Below, piece by piece: positions 18,301 through 24,365 of a DNA stretch of 64,000 nt. Below the pieces are notes generated by a model, which worked only from the letters and a program-made list of their open reading frames with translations, searched no databases and was not told where the DNA came from. The stretch covers positions 51,147 through 115,146 of the forward strand of contig NZ_VUMO01000008.1 of assembly GCF_009696145.1 (NCBI RefSeq), read 5' to 3'. The stretch comes from Pseudoramibacter porci. GTDB lineage: Bacteria; Bacillota; Clostridia; Eubacteriales; Eubacteriaceae. Numbering within the stretch: position 1 is the stretch's first letter; every line of letters begins with the position of its first letter. Both the position numbers and the translations under genes were made by a program.

Positions 18301-21300
18301 GTACCTTGAAGGTCACCAAGCGCCAGGTCACCCTGACCAGCGCCGGCGCTACCAAGGAATACGACGGCACAGCCTTGACCCGCCCAGACGTTACGGTCGG
18401 CGGAGACGGCTTTGTAGACGGCGAAGTGAGCGATATCAAAGCCACCGGCAGCATTACAGAAGCCGGTTCGGTGAAGAACACCATCGCCTACACGAAAGGC
18501 GACGGCTTCAAGGTCAGCAACTACGACATCACGAAGACAGAAGGCGACTTGGTCGTCACGGCCAATCAAACGGCCGCGATCGTCATCACCGCCCCAACGG
18601 ACAGCAAGCTTTACGACGGCACCGCGCTGACAGCGGGCGCCGCAAAAGTCACGGGCCTGCCGGAAGGCTTCAGCGGCACCGCAAGCGCCGCCGGCACCAT
18701 CACCGACGCGGGCACGACCACGGCGATTGTCGATCAGGATTCTGTCAAGATCACGAAAGACGGCGCAGACGTGACGCGCAATTTCGCGAACATCACGTAC
18801 AAAGAAGGCAAACTGACCGTCAATCCGAGAACGGTCACCCTGACCTCTGACAGCGCATCCCGCGCCTACAACGGCGAAGCGCTGACCCGGCCAGACGTCA
18901 CCGTCGGCGGCGACGGCTTTGTCTCAGGCGAAGTCTCGAAAATTAAAGCCACCGGCACCATCACGGAAATCGGCCAGGTGGACAACACCATTACTTACAC
19001 GACGGGCGGCGGCTTTAAGGCTAAGAACTACAAGATCACGACCCGCGAAGGCCAGCTGGCAATCACGGCCAACACGACGGCGATCACCATCAAGGCCAAC
19101 GACGCCGAAAAGGTCTACGACGGCAAAGCGCTGAGCGACAGCGGCTACACGATAACCGGCCTGCCATCAGGATTTGACGCAGAAATCGTCACCGAAGGCA
19201 GCATCACCAAGGCCGGCAATGCGGTCAACACCGTGAAGACGGCAGTCATCAAGAAAGACGGCCGCAACGTCACCAGCCAGTTCTCGGGCATCACGCTCCA
19301 GAACGGCACCCTGGTCGTCAAGCCGAGACCGGTGACGGTTGAAAGCGCGAGCGCCTCTAAGGTGTACGATGGCAAACCGTTGACCAATTCAAAGGTCACA
19401 GTCGGCGGCCAAGGTTTTGTGGACGGCGAAGTCAAAGTCACGGCGACCGGCAGCATCACCAAGGCCGGCTCGACCGCCAACACCATCGAATACCAGAACC
19501 TCGGCGGCTTCGACAAGAACAACTACAGCATCGAAGAAACTCTCGGCACCCTGACGGTGACGAAACACGCCAACGCTGTGACGATTACGGCGAAAACGGC
19601 TGAAAAACCCTACGACGGCACGGCCCTGACCGCTGACTACGACTGGACCGCACCGGAAGGCTACACGGTTTCGGCCAAAACAGACGGCAGCATCACCGAC
19701 GCCGGCAAGGCCGCAAACAAGATTAAGTCTTACCAGATCTTGGATGCGGACGGCAAGGACGTCACCGATCAATTTGAAGGGGTCGAAGTCAACGAAGGCA
19801 CCCTAACGGTCACCAAGCGCCAGGTTACCCTGACCTCCGATACAGTGGAAAGAGAGTACGACGGCACAGCATTGACCAGCCCGGTCGTCACGGTTGGCGG
19901 CGACGGCTTTGTAGACGGTGAAGTGAGCGATATCAAAGCCACCGGCAGCATCACAGAAGCCGGTTCGGTTAAGAACACCATTACCTACACGACCCAGGCT
20001 AAGTTCAAGGCCGACAACTACGACATCACGATTAACGAAGGGACATTGACCATTCGCAAGAACACGACCGCGCGGATCAGCGTCACCGCGCCGAGCGCCA
20101 CCAAGGTTTACGACGGCACAGCCCTGACAGCTGGCAAAGCAGTCTTCTCAGGCCTCCCAGCCGGATTTGAAGGCAGCGCGGCCACCAGCGGCACGATCAC
20201 CAACGTCGGCACAGCGAAAGCGAGCCTCAGCCGCGTCCAGATCACGAAGGACGGCAGAGACGTGACCGATCAATTCACAAACGTCACGATCAACGAAGGC
20301 ACCTTGACGGTCACCAAGCGGCCCGTCACCCTGACCTCGGCGAGCTACACCCGCGCCTACAATGGCAGTGAGCTGACCCGTCCGAACGTCACCGTCGGCG
20401 GCAAGGGCTTTGTGGCAGGCGAAGTGAGCGATCTTAGAGCCACCGGTGCCATCACCAAGACCGGCTCGGTTAAAAACACCATCGCCTACACGCAAAACCG
20501 CGGATTCAGAGCGGACAACTACGACATCACGGTCAACGAAGGGACATTGACCATCACCCAGGTTCCGGCACAGACCGCAACCGTCGTCTTCACGGCGGCA
20601 AGCGGCACCTGGACCTACGACGGACAGGCTCACGGCACCAGTGACTTCACCGTCACCGGACTTGACAACATGCCCGAAGGCTTCACCGGCGAAGCCACTA
20701 TCCGCGGCAGTGTCACCAACGTCAAAGACGGCACAGTTGCGAACACCTTCACCCGCTGCGCGGTGATGTACAAAGGTGAAGACGTCACCGATCAATTCGA
20801 AAGCGTCACCGCCCGCGAAGGCACCCTGCAGATCACACCGAGAAAGGTTACGCTGACCTCTGAAAGCGGCACCCACGTCTACGACGGCAAGGCCTTTACC
20901 AAACCGGACGTCACCATCGGCGGCCAGGGCTTTGTCTCAGGCGAAGCGACGGCAAAGGCGACTGGCACCATCACCAAGGTGGGCAGCGTCACCAACACCA
21001 TCGAAATCCGCGGTGGACTGAAGTACGACGAAGCCAATTACAGCATTGAAAAGGCAGAAGGCACCCTGACGGTCACCAAGCACGAAGGCGCCGTCGTCAT
21101 CAGCGCCGAATCGGCCAGCCGGCCGTACAACGGCCAGGCTCTGACGGCAGGCTACGCGGCCACCGCGCCGGACGGCTACACCGTCACCGCAGAAACCGAA
21201 GGCAGCATCACGAACGCCGGCAAGACCGCGAACAAGATTACGTCTTACAAGATCTTGAACGCGGACGGCGAAGACGTCACCGATCAGTTTGATGAAAACA

Positions 21301-22655
21301 AGATCACCGTCAACGACGGGACCCTCGAAGTCACGCCAAAGGCGGTCAAACTGAGCAGCGGCAGCGCCAAGAAGGAATACGACGGCAATGCCCTGACCAG
21401 CCCGGACGTCACCGGCGGCGAAGCCTTTGTGGCCGGCGAAGTGTTGAATCTCAGAGCTATCGGCTCGATCACCGATGTCGGCACCGCAGCTAACAAGATT
21501 GCTTACGACACAAACGACAGCTTCAAGAAAGGCAACTACCGCATCGAAACGCAGGAAGGCGAACTGGAAATCACGAAGAACACCACCGCCGCCATCCGCG
21601 TCACCGCGGCAAGCGCAGACAAGACCTACGACGGCACGGCCCTGACAGCCGGCGACGCCAAGGTCACGGGCCTGCCGACGGGATTCAGCGGCACCGCGAA
21701 GAGCCGCGGCACCATCACCGACGCCGGACAAACGGCCGCCACTGTCGATCGCGCCACCCTGGCCATCACGAAGGACGGCAAGAACGTCACCGACTTCTTC
21801 AAGAACATCAGCTACGACAACGGCACCCTGCGGATCGCCAAACGCGCCGTCACCTTGACTTCCGGCAGCGCGAGCAAGCCTTACGACAGAACCCCATTGA
21901 CCAACAGCGACATGACAGTGAGCGGCGACGGCTTCGCGAAGGGCGAAGGCTTCAGCTACACCTTCCTCGGCAGCCAAACCGAACGCGGTGAAAGTGCGAA
22001 CACCTTCAGCTACGCGGTTCAACCGGGCACCAACATCGCTAATTACGAAGTGACCGTGGTTTACGGCACCTTGAGAGTCGACGCGCCGGTGCTCTACGTC
22101 GCGACCATCCATTATCAGGATACGAACGGCAACACCCTGGCGCCGGACTACATTGGACAGTACATGGCGGGCGACAGCTTCAATATCGCCACCCCAACGG
22201 TCCCGGGTTACACCGCCAGACAGACCTACGTCGTCATGGCGAGCATGCCGGAACGCAACGTCGAAGTCACCGTGATTTACGACGCGAACACTGTGCCGAC
22301 GCCGGTCGTCCCGGTCATTCCGGTGACGCCGGTCAACCCGACGCCGCCAGCGGCACCAACGGTTCCGCCGGCACCGGTCCGCACCATCGTGATCCCGGGC
22401 AACGTCAACGTTCCGGGCACCACACCGGGCGGCGCGGCCATCGTACCAGGTGACAACGGCGACACCCTCCAGGATCTCGACGATGTCAAGACGCCAAAAG
22501 GCCTCAAAGAAGATTTGGAAGCCTGCAACATTTTGCCATTCCTGTTCATGCTTCTGACCATGGCCGTCGTTATCCTCTACACCAAGATGATGAAGGACGA
22601 TCAGCAGAAAATCTTTGACCTCACCGAAGAACTCGAAAATAAGAAAAGACAGTAA
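12360..22655 (+). CDS. Giant MBG-repeat surface protein
   Basis: A 3431-aa exported protein. Order: basic N-terminus and signal helix to about residue 42; Ser/Ala/Thr-rich stalk (about 45-145); a beta domain; InlB/Flg_new-type repeats with GYKFIGW, GYTFKGW and GYTFAGW (about 290-1085); about 26 MBG-type repeats, most carrying YDGTALT or a close variant (about 1087-3240); a MucBP-like unit starting VATIHYQDTNGN (about 3246); a Pro/Val-rich spacer; a membrane helix near 3392-3409; and a charged tail of about 22 residues. No LPXTG motif is present, so it appears to be held by its own helix. AAAGGAG precedes the ATG, and a terminator follows. It is the last gene of the signal peptidase operon. 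A role as a long adhesin is inferred. Confidence 0.88.
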   Translation: MKTFKKKSYKKTKNVRKWVALFLTLAMVATSGLITTAQNLFGADEDVYNAAQEQAQTVAADSAAAPSASTDSAAGSAAAQSTASTSESASTPAASSTSAESSTSSSAAQSVSASAPASSDQTADSSSQTVDVPSIEVDIPQAEEEADKKPAQSFSRTAGNGVTVHVSAPEGALPENSSMSVSAVSTGTAKSIAKSTASGEVKDAVGVNITFHNQDGAEIEPEASVSVSMSLSHRLDGDRFAVSHQTDSGNVTAVSASASASGASFSGSSFSIYVISGVGTSEESPAVATYQFHDLSGSVIDTQKVKTGDTLKKPASPEKDGYKFIGWARSKDAKTADFDGFGTVTVSAVETVNLYPVFKEVHYVFFMDSAGSDAKVSTTKEGINGDTIATSGVKLPLSSTESVTGWYTDPALTHPVGDSVTLGTENIKLYPKIEKGHYLYFDAKGGTYIEPQFVKADGQTKEPAAPKRAGYTFKGWSASESAQVATYTFGGGLTEDTTIYAVWEAKKDTQYTVIYWWENANDSGYSYHESTAKKGQSGATVSTSALAKTYDGFTLNTDKTKKSVTIAGDGSTIVNIYYTRNTYAIKFYKAEWQGYRYWGHYEWPEMTELRITAKYGADIAVKWPSATSKIWGTKKGENGQGDAPYQSGIATMPLDGGAFYYVSQNGSYTMNLNYYVEGLDGKYTLDHTDSFKTDNTEWSTTAEDHYDIAGFTYTNNVKDGSKFEKVTRNTYKVDFKYSRNTYDINFINGDNKRSESYKYGADISGVDLKTAPERPSGVPEGYTFAGWYDNELGAGDPVKLSGTMPAKNITLYAKWEAPEVSGKAYLAIHGGDSISLKVEYGGTIDEGAMPTVVDSEGNVLQNGSSQKVTVPEGYDWKGWATKSGDSYTLYNFNTKVHGDVELYPYYVSNGKYQVQYSAGDGKGSASDSKWYAIDAKADIQSAKGITAPTGKVFLYWQSETGDAYYPGDKITITEANAKGDHIITLTAIYGDKTATTSLTYYSNYPDDAMGTDGSAKVQQTANGGTNLDNNTRLTALALAGAKFEAPLNYTFDGWQDGDGKDVAAGAEILVDNIGDNKLYAKWKPVPKIKITVKPADKSKTYDGTALKADSYTITDGALADGDTLTVTYSGSQTNVGTATSQIASIKVTRGSVDVTRLYDITKATGSLTVKAKEVTVKADDKTKTYGTADPSLTVSVSGTINGDRITHSISREDGEAVGTYTITPSGDENQGNYKVKYETGTLTITKAATMTVTASGYTGVYDGESHAASASASVTDGTTIYYKVDGGEWTTEAPSIKNVGEKIVSVKAENANYETATAKATLKVTPKAVAVTADNQTKNYGEADPVLTAKVEGTLNGDKVDYKLSREKGEKVGTYAITPEGDAEQGNYTVTYKPGTLTIVKAGTLSVTATGYTGVYDGESHAVSASASVTDGTTIYYKVDGGDWTTEAPSIKDVGTKTVSVKAENANYETAEAAATLTVTKRTVIITSGSAEKEYDGTTLTNDTITITGDGIVGDEIKNIRATGSITEVGHKFNKIEYDLTSEHYKDGNYSIILKAGTLTVTKNATAQIDVTAHDAKKAYDGTALTQSGYSITGLPEGFTAEVTTKGSITNVGTADNAVDKVVIRKDGKDVTDYFTRITKTKGTLTVTKREVTLTAESASKVYDGTALTKPDVSITGSFVDGEVTGIKATGSITKVGSVTNAIAYTTQSGFDEKNYTVTINEGTLKITKVLGTTASVSVTANSHTWTYDGKTHRDDGYTAAGLPDDYKDKGFSVTATVEGTIKNAGTADNTVKSAAIVYKGEDVTDQFEAPITKNNGTLTVAPRSVTVESASDSKVFDGKPLTNSKVTIGGDGFIDGEVKVTATGSITKAGSTANTIEYQNLGSFNKANYSIKETLGTLTVTKKANAVTITAKTADKPYDGTALTAGYDWTAPEGYTVTAQTDGSITDTGKTANKIASYQILDADGNDVTDQFEGVTVSDGTLKVTKRQVTLTSAGATKEYDGTALTRPDVTVGGDGFVDGEVSDIKATGSITEAGSVKNTIAYTKGDGFKVSNYDITKTEGDLVVTANQTAAIVITAPTDSKLYDGTALTAGAAKVTGLPEGFSGTASAAGTITDAGTTTAIVDQDSVKITKDGADVTRNFANITYKEGKLTVNPRTVTLTSDSASRAYNGEALTRPDVTVGGDGFVSGEVSKIKATGTITEIGQVDNTITYTTGGGFKAKNYKITTREGQLAITANTTAITIKANDAEKVYDGKALSDSGYTITGLPSGFDAEIVTEGSITKAGNAVNTVKTAVIKKDGRNVTSQFSGITLQNGTLVVKPRPVTVESASASKVYDGKPLTNSKVTVGGQGFVDGEVKVTATGSITKAGSTANTIEYQNLGGFDKNNYSIEETLGTLTVTKHANAVTITAKTAEKPYDGTALTADYDWTAPEGYTVSAKTDGSITDAGKAANKIKSYQILDADGKDVTDQFEGVEVNEGTLTVTKRQVTLTSDTVEREYDGTALTSPVVTVGGDGFVDGEVSDIKATGSITEAGSVKNTITYTTQAKFKADNYDITINEGTLTIRKNTTARISVTAPSATKVYDGTALTAGKAVFSGLPAGFEGSAATSGTITNVGTAKASLSRVQITKDGRDVTDQFTNVTINEGTLTVTKRPVTLTSASYTRAYNGSELTRPNVTVGGKGFVAGEVSDLRATGAITKTGSVKNTIAYTQNRGFRADNYDITVNEGTLTITQVPAQTATVVFTAASGTWTYDGQAHGTSDFTVTGLDNMPEGFTGEATIRGSVTNVKDGTVANTFTRCAVMYKGEDVTDQFESVTAREGTLQITPRKVTLTSESGTHVYDGKAFTKPDVTIGGQGFVSGEATAKATGTITKVGSVTNTIEIRGGLKYDEANYSIEKAEGTLTVTKHEGAVVISAESASRPYNGQALTAGYAATAPDGYTVTAETEGSITNAGKTANKITSYKILNADGEDVTDQFDENKITVNDGTLEVTPKAVKLSSGSAKKEYDGNALTSPDVTGGEAFVAGEVLNLRAIGSITDVGTAANKIAYDTNDSFKKGNYRIETQEGELEITKNTTAAIRVTAASADKTYDGTALTAGDAKVTGLPTGFSGTAKSRGTITDAGQTAATVDRATLAITKDGKNVTDFFKNISYDNGTLRIAKRAVTLTSGSASKPYDRTPLTNSDMTVSGDGFAKGEGFSYTFLGSQTERGESANTFSYAVQPGTNIANYEVTVVYGTLRVDAPVLYVATIHYQDTNGNTLAPDYIGQYMAGDSFNIATPTVPGYTARQTYVVMASMPERNVEVTVIYDANTVPTPVVPVIPVTPVNPTPPAAPTVPPAPVRTIVIPGNVNVPGTTPGGAAIVPGDNGDTLQDLDDVKTPKGLKEDLEACNILPFLFMLLTMAVVILYTKMMKDDQQKIFDLTEELENKKRQ
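15618..22085 (+). repeat. MBG-type repeat array (about 26 units)
   Basis: Within the giant surface protein, about 26 units of 70-90 residues each carry the signature Y-D/N-G-x-x-L or YGxxDP. In much of the array two subtypes alternate: one with VTLTS and VGGDGFVDGEVS, the other with GLPEGF or APEGYTV and DGKDVTDQF. Several DNA stretches are nearly identical between distant units (for example near 17870 and 19370), showing recent internal duplication. Confidence 0.85.
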
Positions 22656-22671
22656 CGGCATTTGAATCAAG

Positions 22672-22703
22672 CGGGCCGGCCCTACCAGGCCGGCCCGTTT
22701 TTT
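22672..22703 (+). terminator. Terminator of the surface-protein operon
   Basis: A 10-bp GC-rich stem (CGGGCCGGCC with GGCCGGCCCG) around a 6-nt loop is followed by a T run, 16 nt after the stop codon. Confidence 0.9.
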
Positions 22704-22710
22704 GCGCCAT

Positions 22711-22744
22711 AAAAAATCGGCACCGCTGTTTTTCAGCGGTGCCG
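22711..22744 (-). terminator. Terminator of the minus-strand GGDEF gene
   Basis: An 11-bp stem (CGGCACCGCTG with CAGCGGTGCCG) has six A on its left, which read as a T run on the minus strand. It sits tail to tail with the preceding plus-strand terminator. Confidence 0.85.
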
Positions 22745-22759
22745 GTTTGCGCGAGCCGT

Positions 22760-24118
22760 TTAGGATTTACGTTGGCGCCGGTCGTGTTTGGTGTAATATT
22801 CGACTTTGTTGTCGTACATGCGTTTGTCCGCAAGGCGGACCGTCATGTCGATGTTGGCGGCGTTATTGGTCCAGGCGAAGCCGAGTGCCATGTTAAGGTC
22901 GGGATGTTGATCGATCTTATTAAAGAACCGGCTGCGGGAGCGGTTGAAGGTCTCCCGCCGGATCGTCGGCAGCAGCACGACGAATTCGTCACCACCCATT
23001 CTGAAGACGTTATCCTGGCCGTAATGCTCGGAGAGCAGGGCCGCCGCCTGGCAGAGCACGGCGTCGCCGGCGGCATGGCCTTGGTGGTCGTTGGTTTGCT
23101 TGAGATTGTTCACATCGGCGAAGACGACGCCGACAGACAAACGGCTGGTCGCCAAGGCGTCCATCTTTTCGATCAGGGCGTTGCGGTTGAAGACGCCGGT
23201 CAGCGCGTCGCTGCGGCTCGCAATGTCCAGCGCGGCCACGAGCCTGTGATTGACGATTTGGGCGCCGATAAAATATGAGATCGATTCAAGTACGGTCCGG
23301 ATGTTGATCCAGTCCGTCTGTTTGTAATTGTCGGTACCAAGGTAGCCGATGAGCTGCCCGCGGTTGTAAAACGGCGCGCCCATCAAGCGTTTGATCCCCT
23401 GGCGCTTGAGGTTTTCGTAATCGATCGGGTCGGTTGCTTTCAGCTCCTCAATGTCGGAAATGAGAACGCAGGAGTCGTGTTCGAGATAGGGTTCCCACCC
23501 GGCGAGGTATTCGCTGTAGGGCAGATGCTGGAGGGTGTCGATTTCCGGCTCGATCCCGTCGGTGCACCACTCGAAGGTGTTGCTGGCGGTTACGCCGTCA
23601 GTTTCGAGGACGTAGAGGCGGTCGCATTGGATGGTCTGGCCCAGTTTGGCGAGGGCGAGGTCCATCCGGTCGTCGTAATCGCCGTCGCTGTTCAAAATAC
23701 TGGAAATTTCGATGATCAAGTCGTCAGTGGCTTTGTTTCGGTTCGTTTTTTTCTTTTCCTCATCGACGTTGGTGAAGACGAAGGCGACGTGGTCGGGCGC
23801 GCCTACTGGTGCGACAGTGAAATCAAGCCAAAGGCCGATTTCCTCGCTGTGGATGCAGGCGTGGATCGGCTGCTGCTGGCGAAGCGCCTCGTAGCAATAG
23901 TCAAACCATTGCTGATCGGGGGCTGCGTAGCTTTCGCTGTAGGCGGCGCCGATCAGCTGGTCTGAGCTGAGGCCGGCCATCTCGCAATAGGCTTGGTTGA
24001 CGTAAACGTAATAGGTTTCGACGACCGCCGTCCTTTCCGGATTCATCTGAACTTTGAAAACGGCGTAAGGAACGGGGATATCGGTAAATAATTGAGGCGT
24101 GTAAGATGATGTGTGCAT
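22760..24118 (-). CDS. PAS-GAF-GGDEF diguanylate cyclase
   Basis: A 452-aa cytoplasmic protein: a PAS domain (about residues 12-118), a GAF domain (about 130-275) and a GGDEF domain (about 285-445). The cyclase motifs are intact: FADVNNLKQTND for substrate binding and RMGGDEFVVLL for catalysis. The RxxD inhibitory site five residues before GGDEF is absent (YGQD), so product feedback at that site is unlikely. It should make c-di-GMP from GTP in response to small-molecule signals. The ATG at 24118 follows GAAAGGGA; a start 17 codons upstream has no ribosome site. Confidence 0.88.
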   Translation of the reverse strand: MHTSSYTPQLFTDIPVPYAVFKVQMNPERTAVVETYYVYVNQAYCEMAGLSSDQLIGAAYSESYAAPDQQWFDYCYEALRQQQPIHACIHSEEIGLWLDFTVAPVGAPDHVAFVFTNVDEEKKKTNRNKATDDLIIEISSILNSDGDYDDRMDLALAKLGQTIQCDRLYVLETDGVTASNTFEWCTDGIEPEIDTLQHLPYSEYLAGWEPYLEHDSCVLISDIEELKATDPIDYENLKRQGIKRLMGAPFYNRGQLIGYLGTDNYKQTDWINIRTVLESISYFIGAQIVNHRLVAALDIASRSDALTGVFNRNALIEKMDALATSRLSVGVVFADVNNLKQTNDHQGHAAGDAVLCQAAALLSEHYGQDNVFRMGGDEFVVLLPTIRRETFNRSRSRFFNKIDQHPDLNMALGFAWTNNAANIDMTVRLADKRMYDNKVEYYTKHDRRQRKS

Positions 24119-24216
24119 AAGAGTCCCTTTCAAAGAAAACAAATCGGAGCAACTCCGTTGCTTTTGCACTGTTGATCGGATAATCAGTCAGTATTTATGG
24201 ATAATTTTATATTTTT

Positions 24217-24246
24217 ATTGTATCATGAAAAGCAAAAGCATGACAA
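24217..24246 (-). promoter_or_regulatory. Sigma-A-type promoter of the minus-strand GGDEF gene
   Basis: Read on the minus strand, TTGTCA (24246-24241), 18 nt and TACAAT (24222-24217) lie about 100 nt before the ATG. Each box has five of six consensus bases. The remainder of the 247-bp divergent gap is AT-rich and gene-free. Confidence 0.55.
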
Positions 24247-24365
24247 GGTGAAAACCATATCACCAGAATAAGATACGATCGTCACCGACAAAGGTGGCGC
24301 AAATTTTCGAGAGCTCAGAACGGACGCACGGGACCGCGCGGCCGCTCAGTTCAGGAGGAAGGAAC

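Noticed and set aside
22480..22655. Sortase anchor in the MBG protein
   Set aside because: No LPXTG-like motif precedes the C-terminal helix, and the tail after the helix is about 22 charged residues, far longer than a sortase tail.
16821..22670. Long minus-strand open frames opposite the MBG repeats
   Set aside because: Third-position GC bias and repeats keep the opposite strand open; the products are low-complexity and have no recognisable domain.
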